Origin: Amycolatopsis rubida
GTDB lineage: Bacteria > Actinomycetota > Actinomycetes > Mycobacteriales > Pseudonocardiaceae
Direction of reading: 5' to 3'
DNA length: 64,000 bases
Assembly (NCBI RefSeq): GCF_900115345.1
Contig: NZ_FOWC01000002.1
Span: 248,001-312,000, forward strand
The position numbers were made by a program, and so were the translations under genes. Shown here piece after piece: positions 56,501 to 64,000 of the stretch. Below the pieces are notes generated by a model that saw nothing but the letters and a program-made list of their open reading frames with translations, did not search any database and was not told where the DNA came from. The first letter of the stretch is position 1. Every line of letters begins with the position of its first letter.

Positions 56501-59033
56501 CGCCCACGGCGTGGTCGGCCAGCCAGGGATGGGTGCCGACCGAGACCCGCCCGGACAGCACGACGCCCTCCGAGTCCGCGAGCACGGTGGCCGCGCCCAG
56601 CAGCGGGTGGTCCACCGGTTCCAGGCCGAGGGAAACCGGGTCGCCGTAGATCTTGGCCGACTGCATCCAGTACCGCTGCCGCTGGAAGGCGTACGTGGGC
56701 AGTTCGGCAGAATGCGCGCCACGGCCGGTGAAGCAGGCCCGCCAGTCCGGAGATACCCCGTGCGCGTGCAGCTCGCCGATCATGGCGGTCACGGCCTCGG
56801 CGGGCCGGTCCCCGCTCGGCGCGGACACGACGAGGGCGTTCCCCGTCAGGCTTTCCCGCGCGCCCGCTGGCCCGAACTCGACGAACCGGTTCACGCCCTG
56901 GGCTTCCAGGTGCCGGATCCCGTTCGCGAAGCGGGCCTTCGCGCCGAGCCGCCGGACCCAGTACGCGGGCGAGCACAGCTGTTCGTCGGTCGCCAGCTCC
57001 GTGCCGCCACCCGGCAGCACCGGGATCTCCGGCTCCGCGTAGCTCAACGGCTCGGCCGCCTTCCGGAGCGCGTCAGGCCCGGCACCGGCGGCCGCCACCA
57101 GCGCGGCCGCGTCCGCCAGCGACAGCACGCCGGAAACGTGCGCCGCGCTCAGCTCGCCGATCCCCTGCCCGGTAACGAAATCCGGGGTGATCCCCCACGA
57201 CTCCAGCAGCCGGAACAACGCCACCTCGACGGCGAACGCGGTGTCGTTCTCAGCGTCGCCGTACTCGGCCAGCTTCGCGTGCGCTTCTTCGTACGCCGTG
57301 GCGAACGTGGGGAACGCGCCGCTCAGCTCTTGGCCGAGGCCGCCGGACGCGGTGCCGGAGAACAGGAACGCCGTCGACGTCTCGCCACGGGCCACCCCGT
57401 GCACGACCTCGGCGGAGGTCTCGCCCTCGGCGACGGCGGCCAGGCCGCGAACCAGTTCCTCGCGACCAGTGCCGGTGACCACGGCCCGGTGCGGGAACGC
57501 CGACCGGCCGGTGGCGAGGGAGTAGCCGATGTCGAGCGGGTCGAGACCCGGGTTGCCGCGAACGTGCTCCAGCAGCCGCGTGGCCTGCGCCCGCAGCGAC
57601 TCGGGGTTCCGGCCGGACAGCACCCACGGGATCGCGCCGCCCGCGAGGGTTTCCTGTTCCGGAAGCACCGCGGTGACTGCGTTGTCTTGGGGGGCCTCCT
57701 CCAGGATGATGTGCGCGTTGGTTCCGCTCATGCCGAACCCGGACACCGCGGCCAGGCGAGGCCGGTCGTCGCGCGGCCAGGCCACCGGTTCGGTGAGCAG
57801 CTCGACGCCGCCGGAGGCCCAGTCCACCCGGTGGTTCGGCTCGTCCACGTGCAGCGTCTTGGGCAGCAGATCGTTGCGCAGCGCGAGCACGACCTTGAGC
57901 AGCGAAGCGACCCCGGCCGCCGCTTGGGTGTGCCCGAGGTTCGACTTGATCGAGCCGAGCCGCAGCGGCCGTCCGTCCGGCCGTTCCCTGCCGTAGGTGG
58001 CCAGCAGCGCCTGCGCCTCCACCGAATCGCCGAGCGGGGTCGCCGTGCCGTGCGCCTCCACGAGGTCGACCTGGTCGCCCGATACCTGGGCGTTCGCCAG
58101 CGCCTGGCGGATCACCCGCTGCTGGGCCGGGCCCCGCGGCGACATCATCCCGTTCGAGGCGCCGTTCTGGTTGACCGCGCTGCCGCGGACGACCGCGAAC
58201 ACCGGGTGGCCGTTGCGGCGCGCGTCCGAAAGCCGTTCCAGCAGCAGCATCCCGGCGCCCTCGGACCAGCCGATGCCGTCCGCGGACTCCGCGAACGACC
58301 GGCACCGGCCGTCGACCGACAGCGTGTCGTCGACGCTGAACTCGGCGAAGGTCTGTGGGGAGGCCATCACCGTGACCCCGCCGGACAGCGCGAGCGAGCA
58401 CTCGCCCTGGCGTAGCGCCTGCACCGCCATGTGCAGGGTCACCAGCGAGGACGAGCAAGCGGTGTCCACGGTCACCGTGGGCCCTTCGAGACCGAACGCG
58501 TAGGCGAGCCGTCCGGACACCACCGCCGAGGAACCGTAGTGGCCCGGGTAGTTGTGGTACATCACCCCGGTGAACACCCCGACCGGGCTGCCCTTCACCG
58601 ACGCGGGCAGGATCCCGGCCCGCTCGAACGACTCCCAGGTGGTCTCCAGCAGCAGGCGCTGCTGCGGGTCCATCGTGAGCGCCTCCCGCTCGCCGAACCC
58701 GAAGAACCCGGCGTCGAACTCAGCCGCCTCGTACAGGAACCCGCCGCGGCGGGTCCGGCTGGCTCCCGGCCGCTCGCCGGTCGGGTCGTAGAGCCGGTCG
58801 GTGTCCCAGCCGCGGTCCGCGGGGAACTCGCCGACGACGTCGGAGCCGTCGGCCAGCAGCCGCCACAGGTCCTCCGGCGTGCTCACCCCGCCCGGAAACC
58901 GGCAGGCCATGCCGACGATCGCGATCGGCTCGTGGCCGGCCCCGCTGAGCTTCTTGTTCTGCGCGCGAAGACGCTCGGTCTCCTTCAGGGACGCACGGAG
59001 GGCGTGAACCAGCTTGTCGTCGGACTTGTTCAT
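50592..59033 (-). CDS. Type I polyketide synthase D: KS-AT(degenerate)-DH-ACP-KS(degenerate)-AT-DH-ACP-TE
   Basis: A 2813-residue protein. Docking helix DKLVHALRASLKETERLR; module 1: KS (Cys193, His328 in EAHGTAT), AT reduced to about 170 residues with GQGIGE (Gln623, Gly624) for GHSxGE and no HAFH segment, DH (His841, [10 protein letters not shown]), no KR, ACP (Ser1172, LGFTSL); module 2: KS (Cys1401; EASATGS at 1533-1539, so Ser1535 replaces the HGTGT histidine), AT with GRSGGE (Ser1855) and QAAH (1951-1954), DH (His2162), no KR, ACP (Ser2478); TE with GYSSAG (Ser2660/2661). DH domains without KR have no normal substrate. The ATG at 59033 follows AGGAGAAGG. Its docking helix differs from A-C, and it is the only visible synthase with a TE. 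Confidence 0.95.
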   Translation of the reverse strand: MNKSDDKLVHALRASLKETERLRAQNKKLSGAGHEPIAIVGMACRFPGGVSTPEDLWRLLADGSDVVGEFPADRGWDTDRLYDPTGERPGASRTRRGGFLYEAAEFDAGFFGFGEREALTMDPQQRLLLETTWESFERAGILPASVKGSPVGVFTGVMYHNYPGHYGSSAVVSGRLAYAFGLEGPTVTVDTACSSSLVTLHMAVQALRQGECSLALSGGVTVMASPQTFAEFSVDDTLSVDGRCRSFAESADGIGWSEGAGMLLLERLSDARRNGHPVFAVVRGSAVNQNGASNGMMSPRGPAQQRVIRQALANAQVSGDQVDLVEAHGTATPLGDSVEAQALLATYGRERPDGRPLRLGSIKSNLGHTQAAAGVASLLKVVLALRNDLLPKTLHVDEPNHRVDWASGGVELLTEPVAWPRDDRPRLAAVSGFGMSGTNAHIILEEAPQDNAVTAVLPEQETLAGGAIPWVLSGRNPESLRAQATRLLEHVRGNPGLDPLDIGYSLATGRSAFPHRAVVTGTGREELVRGLAAVAEGETSAEVVHGVARGETSTAFLFSGTASGGLGQELSGAFPTFATAYEEAHAKLAEYGDAENDTAFAVEVALFRLLESWGITPDFVTGQGIGELSAAHVSGVLSLADAAALVAAAGAGPDALRKAAEPLSYAEPEIPVLPGGGTELATDEQLCSPAYWVRRLGAKARFANGIRHLEAQGVNRFVEFGPAGARESLTGNALVVSAPSGDRPAEAVTAMIGELHAHGVSPDWRACFTGRGAHSAELPTYAFQRQRYWMQSAKIYGDPVSLGLEPVDHPLLGAATVLADSEGVVLSGRVSVGTHPWLADHAVGGSILFPGTGFVELAIRAGDRVECSRLRELTLQAPLALPAEGGVRIQVSVNAPDSSGARSFAISSRTDDLTGEGTWTRHASGVLAAANGAASLAPDSWPPAQAEQLELADLYEEMAERGLDYGPVFRGLRAAWRGADEIFAEVSLPERARRDAAGFGLHPAVLDAALHAIGLASDGEGVSFPYTWSGVELFASGAAAARVRLRRTEPDTVALELADVAGNPVASVESLTLRQISGEQLAAVRAAAPRREPGRTPEPVARRAASAPETAAQAGAGADPDSLRGKLLALPATERLKAVRGVVLANVAAVLDQDSADLIDVDRAFNDLGFTSLLAVELRNQLGAATGLSLPPTLVFDFPTAAELAEHLYQSLLGELDGKPETVTLTSVAGDEPIAIIGMACRYPGEVASPEDLWRLASSGGDGISAFPVNRSWDMDYWLGLVEESGRLPQGGFVHDITDFDAAFFGIGPHEAPMIEPQQRMLMETCWEALERAGIDPVSLKGSDTGVFAGVMKSDYDPGPAGDLETTGLFRSTGVLGSVVSGRVSYALGLEGPSVSIDTACSSSLVALHSASQALNQGDCSLALIGGVSALTSPSPFAHFDSGGTAADGRSKSFSADADGIGWSEGAGVLVVARLSDAVRDGREILAVIRSSAVGQDGASNGLTAPSGSSQERVIRKALALGGLKPSDVDIVEASATGSTLGDPIEARALLSVYGQDRPGDSPLWLGSVKSNIGHSQAASGVAGVIKMVMALRHERLPMTRYADNPTTQVDWSAGQVRLLAETVPWPDAGRPRRAGVSSFGYSGTNAHVIIEQAPAQETDETVPSVAPESHGPLPLLLSARSKEAVPLQAQRLLSWLTAGDEPRLPDLAYSLATFRAPAPHRAVVVGADRQELLAGLAALAKDEPAGTVLRGSVQTGAKTAFLFAGHAAVRPGSGKDLCAAFPAFAREFTDVSEKFGAYLDRPLLDVLFAEEGSVDAQLLARTSFTQAALFTVQVALFRLLEFWGQRPDYVLGRSGGEVAAAHVAGVLSLPDAVKLVASRAQLLEEMTGGAMVEVEASEEEVRPLLTARAAIAEVGGPASVVLSGDEESVLEIAAHWEERGRRTRRLPVPQAAHSPRMDEVLEELAEIAGELSYGAPRVPVVSTVTGALAGDELSEPAHWVATLRQPVRFLDAVRGLEAAGVHRFVDLGPGGGLAHDVRPCLTGPGEDVAELPVLPGDLAETAAVLRAAGQLHVGGLALDGTRLFAGLQVRRVPVPPYAFHRKRYWPDVDMEAIRSSGDLGATGLESTGHPLVGAAMWLADSDGIVLSGRLSAGTHPWLAEHTVGGEIMLPGAAFVEIAVRAGDEAGCSRVEELVVHTPLVLPERGKVQVQAVVGARDEAGARSLTVYSRPDDPVAGWTRHATGSLAGGKVRPEGLEEWPPAEAEPVPVRGRYQARAGGGLGHGPAFQGLRAGWLRGDEVFAEVSLGQETSLQAGRFGLHPAALDAAIQAFGLRPGGEPGLGLAWAGVELHAAAAAKLRVRMTPVGANTVAVTLADQAGKPVASIEAVTVRPVAEVRETVAAPAETVKAGPVRVRRTASTAVAADPDVLRERLAGQTQAQREKILLEVVLEHTAAVLGYADSDAVDPNRHFLESGFDSVTAVGLRNGLNEATGLSVSPTVIFDHQNPVALTAHLLSELDSAGTASPEDPASDGLKQMFAEAVRSGQTEDGIGLLSAAARLRKAFRSAADIDQLPAPVRMAGGPRQPHLLCLSTPAAMGGAYQYARFAAHFRGVRTLSALPMPGFLAGELLPESAEAILDVLTESVREAVGDEPFALLGYSSAGIFAHAIAGRLEESGTGPAAVVLLDTYAAGGEDMRRSDQEERDKATLGLVSGLLANEDRYGPYDRTKLTALAKYLEVLPEVVLPEIKAPSLLVRPQDRFDAGEAGNGDSEAWRTAWSLADETAVVPGDHFSLVEGSSVTTARAVEEWLGSR

Positions 59034-59193
59034 TCAGACCTTCTCCTGAGTCGCGTGGTCGTCGGCGCGGTGCGGGCCGGGTCGCCCGGGCACGGCTGCC
59101 GGGAGGTCCCCGGGAACGGCTTCGGCGGGGTTTTCCGTTATCGCCCAATGCACCCACCTGACGCCGTACGTTACGAGCGGTGAGCAGGGCATA

Positions 59194-59209
59194 CCCACCC
59201 CTAACCGGC
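59194..59209. promoter_or_regulatory. Candidate activator site upstream of PKS-D
   Basis: CCCACCCCTAACCGGC, identical over 16 bases to 47881-47896. On the PKS-D strand it reads GCCGGTTAGGGGTGGG, about 161 bp from the start codon. A TAGGGGTT on the opposite strand (about 59275-59282) precedes the thioesterase gene. Confidence 0.5.
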
Positions 59210-59320
59210 CGCCCGGCCCCCAGAGCGGGCCTGGATCGCCGCCCCCTGCCCGCAGAGCGGCTCGACGGCACCGGCCTAGGGGTTGCCGGTCCCGCGAAGG
59301 GACCGGAGACTTCCTGAACT

Positions 59321-60136
59321 GTGACTGCCCTGAACGAGAAATCGAGCCGATGGCTCCGGCGATTCCACGCGGCCGACGCCGCCGCGGTGCGACTGGTGTG
59401 CCTGCCGCACGCGGGCGGGTCGGCGACCGCGTACTTCCCGTTCTCGCGGGCGGTCGCCGAAGGCGGACTGGATGCCGATGTCATCGCCGTGCAGTACCCG
59501 GGCAGGCAGGACCGGCGGGACGAGCCGTGCTTCGACGAACTCGCCGCGATGGCCGAGGTCATCGCCGACGACCTCGGTCCGTGGATCGACCGGCCGGTGG
59601 CCCTGTTCGGCCACAGCATGGGCGCGACGCTCGGGTACGAGGTCGCGTGCCGGCTGGAGGCGCGGGGCACCCGGCCGCTCGGCCTGTTCGCGTCCGCGTG
59701 CCCGGCACCCTCCGTGCCGCGGCCCGAGGACGTCCACGAGCTCGGCGACGACGGTCTGATCGCCGCCCTCAAGGAGATCAGCGGAACCGGCAGCGCCGTT
59801 TTCGGTGACGACGAGCTGCTGCGCATGGTGCTCCCCGCCGTCCGCGGGGACTACACCGCGGTCGAGACCTACCGCCACGAGCCCGGGCTCGCGCTGGACT
59901 GCCCGATTCAGGTGCTGCTCGGCGCGGACGACCCGGTCGTCGACCTCGCCGAGGCCGAAGCGTGGCGTGGCCACACCAACGGAAGCTGCGCGGTGAAAGT
60001 GCTGCAGGGCGGGCACTTCTACCTGAACGCCCAGCTTGCGGACGTGCTGACGACCGTCGCCGCGTGCTTGCGCGACTGGCGCGGGGAGGCGCTCGCTTCG
60101 GCAACCCCTGATCTCGGGCGCCTGACAGGGGAGTAA
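59321..60136 (+). CDS. Type II (editing) thioesterase
   Basis: A 271-residue alpha/beta hydrolase with CLPHAGGSATAYFPFS near residues 27-42, catalytic GHSMGA near 98, an aspartate in LLGADDPVVD near 205 and the catalytic histidine in LQGGHFYLN near 235. This is the type II thioesterase pattern of PKS and NRPS clusters. The enzyme removes wrong or stalled acyl groups from ACPs. The GTG start at 59321 is preceded by GGAG at a somewhat long distance. It diverges from PKS-D and lies upstream of a PqqD-like gene on the same strand. Confidence 0.93.
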   Translation: MTALNEKSSRWLRRFHAADAAAVRLVCLPHAGGSATAYFPFSRAVAEGGLDADVIAVQYPGRQDRRDEPCFDELAAMAEVIADDLGPWIDRPVALFGHSMGATLGYEVACRLEARGTRPLGLFASACPAPSVPRPEDVHELGDDGLIAALKEISGTGSAVFGDDELLRMVLPAVRGDYTAVETYRHEPGLALDCPIQVLLGADDPVVDLAEAEAWRGHTNGSCAVKVLQGGHFYLNAQLADVLTTVAACLRDWRGEALASATPDLGRLTGE

Positions 60137-60242
60137 ACCCCAGGCCGCCTTCAGGTGCCGCCCCCATGGTCCGACGGGCCCGGGTCCGCGAAACTGGGCA
60201 CAGCAAGGAAACAGACCGGACCACCGCCCCTCGGAGGCAGCC

Positions 60243-60506
60243 ATGATGGCCATTCGACCCGCTCACGGTGTCGCGCAGCGGATGCTCCCGGACGGGCATC
60301 TCGAACTGGTCAGCAGCAGCCGCCGGGTGGACTGCGAACCGGTAGCCGCGGCCATGTGGATCGCCCTCAAGCAGCACAACGGCGACATCGACGGAGCCAG
60401 TGCCGTCCTCGCCGAGCTGTGGGAGACCGACGTCGAAGACCTCCGCTACGACATGATCGCCCTGGCCGGTTCCCTCTGCTCCCTCGGGCTGCTCACCGAG
60501 GTGTGA
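60243..60506 (+). CDS. PqqD-like (RRE-fold) small protein
   Basis: An 87-residue protein with the PqqD pattern: an N-terminal hydrophobic beta-hairpin region (GVAQRMLPDGHLELVSS), a helix with CEPVAAAMWIALKQHNGDID, another with ASAVLAELWETDVEDLRYDM, and a closing IALAGSLCSLGLLTEV. PqqD proteins and RiPP recognition elements bind leader peptides and present them to enzymes. GGAGG stands 5 nt before the first of two adjacent ATGs. It follows the thioesterase gene by 106 bp. No radical SAM, lasso cyclase or peptidase gene is visible and no convincing precursor peptide is nearby, so its role in a PKS cluster is open. Confidence 0.75.
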   Translation: MMAIRPAHGVAQRMLPDGHLELVSSSRRVDCEPVAAAMWIALKQHNGDIDGASAVLAELWETDVEDLRYDMIALAGSLCSLGLLTEV

Positions 60507-60521
60507 GTCCCCACAGCGCGA

Positions 60522-60568
60522 CGCGAGTCCCCGCCGCGCCGTTGGCTTGGCGTCAGCGAGGACTCGCG
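60522..60568. terminator. Possible hairpin between convergent PqqD-like gene and PKS-E
   Basis: CGCGAGTCC (60522-60530) and GGACTCGCG (60560-60568) can pair across a 29-nt loop, in the 65-bp gap between two convergent stops. No T run follows. Confidence 0.4.
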
Positions 60569-60571
60569 GGA

Positions 60572-63500
60572 TCACACCGGTTTGGTGTCCAATTCCTCGT
60601 CCAGGAGCGCGAAGAGGTCCTCGGCGCTGGCGTTCTCGATGTCGGCGGGCTTCTCGGGAGCCGAGTACGCCGCCAGCACCGCGGTCAAGCGGCTGACCAG
60701 CTTCTCGCGGTCGGCCTCGGCCAAGGCGTTGTCCCGCAACGCGGCTTCGAGAGCGGCCAGCCGGGAGTCCACAATGGACGGCTGGTCCGCCAGTCCCGTT
60801 CCGAGCAGCCCCGCCACGGCGCTCGGGGACGGATAGTCGAAGATCAGGGTCGCGGGCAGGCGCTGTCCGGACAGCTCGTCCAGCCGGTTCCGCAGCTCGA
60901 TCGCCGTCAGGGAATCGAAGCCCAGCTCGATGAACCCCTTGCGCGGGTCGATCGCGTCCGGGCGATCGTGCCCGAGCACCACCGCTGCCGTGCCGCACAC
61001 GAGACCGAGCAGCGCCCGCTCCTGTTCCGCGGCGGGCAGGGCCGCGATCCGGGCCCACGAGTCGTCGGCGGCCGCGGCTCGCCGCCGCGTGCCCCCGCGC
61101 ACCAGGCCCCGCAGCATCGGCGGCACGCGGTGCGCGTCGGACCGCAGCCCGGCCATATCGAGCCGGACCGGCACCAGCGCCGGCTGCGAGGTGCCGAAGG
61201 TCGCGTCGAACAGCTCAAGCCCGTCGGCGAAGGACAGCCCGGCCACGCCGGACCGCGCCATCCGGACCAGGTCGGTGTCGCCGAGCGCGCCCGCCATGCC
61301 GCCGGACCACAGGCCCCACGACAGCGACACCGCGGGCAACCCGAGTACCGCACGGTGGTGGGCCAGCGCGTCGAGGAACACGTTCCCGGCCGAGTAGTTC
61401 GCCTGCCCGGCCGAACCGAGCGTGCCCGCGACGGAGGAGAACAGCACGAACGCGGCCAGGTCGAGCTCCGCGGTCAGCTCGTGCAGGTGCCAGGCCGCGT
61501 CCAGCTTCGGCCGCAGCACCGCGTCCATCCGCTCCGGAGTCAGCGCGAGCAACACCCCGTCGTCCAGGACGCCCGCCGTGTGCACGACCGCGGTCAGCGG
61601 GTGTCGGGAAGACACGCCGGCCACCAGCGCGGCCGCCGCGGTCCGGTCCGCCAGATCGCAGGCCGCCAGCGAAACCGAAGCGCCCAGCCCCTCCAGCTCC
61701 GCCTTGAGCTCCGCCGCTCCCGGAGCAGCCTCGCCACGACGGCTGGTGAGCAGCAGGTGGCGCACGTCGTGTTCGGTCACCAGGTGCCGCGCGATCAACG
61801 CGCCCAGCGCACCGGTGCCGCCCGTGACCAGCACGGTTCCGTCCGGGTTCAGCGACGGCGCCGAAGTCTCGGGGGCGAACTTCGCCAGCCGGTGCACCAG
61901 CACCGCCCCGTCCCGGACGGCGACCCCGGGCTCACCGGCTTGGATCGCACCGAGCACCGTGGCCAGCGGCGCCTCACTGCCGTCGAGGTCGACCGCGGCG
62001 AACCGGTCCGGGTATTCCAGCTCGGCCGACCGGACGACGCCCCACAGCGCGGCGTGGGCCAGGTCGGTGACGTCCTCCTCGGCACGCGTCGCGATGGCGT
62101 GGGAGGCGACCACGACGAGCCGAGACGCGGCCAGCGCCGGTTCACTGACCCACGCCCGTACCAGATCCAGCAGCCGGTTGGCAGCCTCGCGCGCCAGCGC
62201 GGGCGAGGCCGTCTCGGGTGCCGCGAACGATACGGACACCACGTCCGGGGCAGCCTTCCCCGCCCCCACCGCATCGATCAGCGCGGCAATGTCCACATAC
62301 GACTCTCCGCCGAGGGCGAAGGGATCCGCGCCGAGCACCGCGTGCGAAACGCCGGAAGCAGCGTCGCCGGAGTAGGGCAGCCATTCCACCCGGAACAGCG
62401 AGTCGCCTGCCGCCGAAGCGGCGAACGCGTCGTCGGCGATCGGCCGCAGCGCGAGCGACCCCACGGTCACGATCGGAGCCCCGGCGGGATCGGTGGCGGT
62501 GAGCGAGATGCTGTTCTCGACGTCCGAGGAGAGCAGCACGCGCAAGCTCGACGCCCCGCCGGCATGCAGCGAAACCCCGCTCCAGGCGAACGGCAACGCC
62601 GGCTTGTCCTCGGTCAGCCCGGCCAGGCCGATGGTGTGCAACGCGGCATCCAGCAGGGCGGGATGCAACGCGAACGCCGAACCGTCGGTGTGCTCCGGCA
62701 ACGCGACTTCGGCGGCCAGAGTGTTCCCGTCGCGCCAGACCCGGCGCAGCCCGGCGAAAACCGGCCCGTAATCGAAGCCCTGGGCGGCGAGTTCGTCGTA
62801 ACGGCCGGTCACGTCGATCTCGACCGCACCGGCCGGGGGCCACTCCGCGGCGGCCACGGGCGGATCCACCGTCGGCGACACCCTCCCGCTGGCGTGGTGC
62901 GTCCACTCCCCGGTGTCCGCGGCCCGCGAGTAGATGCCCACCGCGCGGGTGCCCGACTCGTCCTCCGCACCCACCGTCACCTGAACCGGGACGGCTCCGT
63001 GTTCGGGCAGGATCAGCGGGACCGCGAGCGTCAGCTCGTCGAGCCTCGCGCAGTTCACCTCGTCGCCCGCCCGCACGGCCAGTTCGACGAAAGCCGTGCC
63101 GGGGAACAGCGGCACCCCCTGTACGACGTGGTCGCCGAGCCACGGCTGTGCGCGCAGCGAGAGCTGCCCGGTGAGCACGACGCCGCCAGTGTCGGCGGTC
63201 GTCACGACCGCGCCCAGCAGCGGGTGCCCGGCGTCGACCTGTCCGACCTCGGCGACCCCGCGGCCGCGGGCCCCGGTCGGGTTCTCCAGCCAGTAACGCT
63301 TGCGCTGGAAGGCGTACGTCGGCAGCTCGACCGGTGCCCCGCCGGCGTAGAACGCGGAAAAGTCCACAGTGGACCCGGTGGTGAACAGCGCGGCCACGGC
63401 GGCGGCCGCCGACTCGCCTTCGTTCCGGTCCTTGCGCAGCACCGGAACGAACGTCGCCCGGTCGTCGGCGCCAAGGCACAGCTGACCCATCGCGGTGAGC

Positions 63501-64000
63501 ACGGCCGACGGGCCGACCTCGACGAACGTCGTGACGCCGGCGTCGAGCAACGTGCGGACACCGTCGGCGAACCGGACGGCGTCGCGCACCTGGTTCACCC
63601 AGTACTGCGGCGAAGTCAGATCGGCGTCCGGCGAAACCGTGGAGACGATCGGGATCACCGGCTCGGAATAGGTCAGGTTCCTGGCGATGAGAGCGAAATC
63701 GGCGAGCATCGGCTCCATCAGCGCCGAGTGGAACGCGTGCGACACCTTCAGTCGCGAAGTCTTCTCGAAGTTCGATGCCACGGCGAGGACCGCGTCCTCG
63801 TCGCCGGAGAGCACCACCGACGCCGGTCCGTTGACGGCGGCGATCGACACGCCCTCGGTCAGCAGCGGCACGACATCGGCTTCGGCGGCCGCGACGGCGA
63901 CCATCGCCCCGCCGGCGGGAAGGGCCTGCATCAGCCGCGCCCGGGCCGTCACGAGCGTGCACGCGTCTTCGAGCGAGAGCACCCCGGCGACGTGCGCCGC
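60572..64000 (-). CDS. Type I polyketide synthase E, C-terminal part: AT-DH-KR-ACP
   Basis: The gene enters from the right edge in mid AT, with 1142 residues visible. The AT contains HAFH (63728-63739), a malonyl-type motif. The DH has [10 protein letters not shown] (His codon 63128-63130) and [10 protein letters not shown], intact. The KR has [11 protein letters not shown] (61559-61567), so B-type, and Tyr in GQANYSAGN. The ACP has LGFDSLTA (Ser codon 60911-60913). The C-terminal tail is [19 protein letters not shown], like those of PKS-B and C. Expected product of the module: a double bond. At least one KS and perhaps further modules lie beyond the window. Its tail fits the KLxxYLKRAT-type docking helices of C or B. 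Confidence 0.95.
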   Translation of the reverse strand, partial: AAHVAGVLSLEDACTLVTARARLMQALPAGGAMVAVAAAEADVVPLLTEGVSIAAVNGPASVVLSGDEDAVLAVASNFEKTSRLKVSHAFHSALMEPMLADFALIARNLTYSEPVIPIVSTVSPDADLTSPQYWVNQVRDAVRFADGVRTLLDAGVTTFVEVGPSAVLTAMGQLCLGADDRATFVPVLRKDRNEGESAAAAVAALFTTGSTVDFSAFYAGGAPVELPTYAFQRKRYWLENPTGARGRGVAEVGQVDAGHPLLGAVVTTADTGGVVLTGQLSLRAQPWLGDHVVQGVPLFPGTAFVELAVRAGDEVNCARLDELTLAVPLILPEHGAVPVQVTVGAEDESGTRAVGIYSRAADTGEWTHHASGRVSPTVDPPVAAAEWPPAGAVEIDVTGRYDELAAQGFDYGPVFAGLRRVWRDGNTLAAEVALPEHTDGSAFALHPALLDAALHTIGLAGLTEDKPALPFAWSGVSLHAGGASSLRVLLSSDVENSISLTATDPAGAPIVTVGSLALRPIADDAFAASAAGDSLFRVEWLPYSGDAASGVSHAVLGADPFALGGESYVDIAALIDAVGAGKAAPDVVSVSFAAPETASPALAREAANRLLDLVRAWVSEPALAASRLVVVASHAIATRAEEDVTDLAHAALWGVVRSAELEYPDRFAAVDLDGSEAPLATVLGAIQAGEPGVAVRDGAVLVHRLAKFAPETSAPSLNPDGTVLVTGGTGALGALIARHLVTEHDVRHLLLTSRRGEAAPGAAELKAELEGLGASVSLAACDLADRTAAAALVAGVSSRHPLTAVVHTAGVLDDGVLLALTPERMDAVLRPKLDAAWHLHELTAELDLAAFVLFSSVAGTLGSAGQANYSAGNVFLDALAHHRAVLGLPAVSLSWGLWSGGMAGALGDTDLVRMARSGVAGLSFADGLELFDATFGTSQPALVPVRLDMAGLRSDAHRVPPMLRGLVRGGTRRRAAAADDSWARIAALPAAEQERALLGLVCGTAAVVLGHDRPDAIDPRKGFIELGFDSLTAIELRNRLDELSGQRLPATLIFDYPSPSAVAGLLGTGLADQPSIVDSRLAALEAALRDNALAEADREKLVSRLTAVLAAYSAPEKPADIENASAEDLFALLDEELDTKPV

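Noticed and set aside
60572..63982. Start of PKS-E inside the window at 63982
   Set aside because: That codon is the Val of GVLSLEDA within the AT domain; the frame continues to the window edge, so the gene starts to the right.

Overview
The window is uniformly very GC-rich, with third-position G/C bias, GTG starts, many overlapping ATGA/GTGA gene junctions, SARP and butyrolactone-type regulators and large modular polyketide synthases. This points to a filamentous actinomycete. A Pseudonocardiaceae genus such as Amycolatopsis is my best guess, by inference; I have no marker gene to prove it.

Layout. (1) 1-12.5 kb: general genes, nearly all on the minus strand. They are a truncated FAD monooxygenase behind a perfect palindromic operator, a TM0106-type RecB-like nuclease/helicase flanked on both sides by tandem repeats, an HSL-type esterase, an ECF sigma factor coupled to a YCII/DGPF protein, a DHFR-fold reductase, an APH-like kinase and RNase Z. 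(2) 12.5-17.2 kb: a gamma-butyrolactone control locus, with an AfsA-type synthase and an extended SDR (overlapping), two ArpA/ScbR-like TetR genes, a SARP and several autoregulatory-element-like (ARE) operators. (3) 17.2-23.6 kb: a methyltransferase-like protein, a short glycosyltransferase-like protein, a three-gene MacB/FtsX-type ABC operon and a divergent TetR. (4) 23.6-25.4 kb: a second copy of the TetR + paired-ARE + SARP module. (5) 25.4-27.2 kb: a DrrA/DrrB-like exporter. (6) 27.3-64 kb: five type I PKS genes, interrupted at 48-50.5 kb by a second short glycosyltransferase-like gene, a small membrane protein and a decayed nucleotide-sugar dehydrogenase, and at 59.3-60.5 kb by a type II thioesterase and a PqqD-like protein. 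The PKS gene at the right edge is cut by the window, so the cluster continues to the right.

How the parts fit. The AfsA product would be sensed by the ArpA-like receptors. These would release AREs lying over the receptor and SARP promoters, and the SARPs would then activate the PKS and associated genes. Docking sequences suggest the assembly order PKS-E, then C and B, then A, then D, with D carrying the C-terminal thioesterase; physical order along transcription is E, D, C, B, A. Modules in E, C and A carry malonyl-type ATs with DH and KR (a polyene-like stretch). B adds one methylmalonyl unit with an A-type KR (methyl plus hydroxyl). D is highly abnormal: two KR-less modules, one with a truncated AT lacking its nucleophile and one whose KS lacks the HGTGT histidine. 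The MacB-type and DrrAB-like ABC systems are candidates for product export and self-resistance.

Most distinctive elements: the degenerate terminal PKS, the duplicated butyrolactone-receptor/SARP modules with at least eight ARE-like sites, two parallel degenerate glycosyltransferase-like proteins, a PqqD-fold protein inside a PKS cluster, a shared 24-bp operator whose third copy keeps a relic of a lost TetR leader, and three long near-perfect palindromes of one sequence family.
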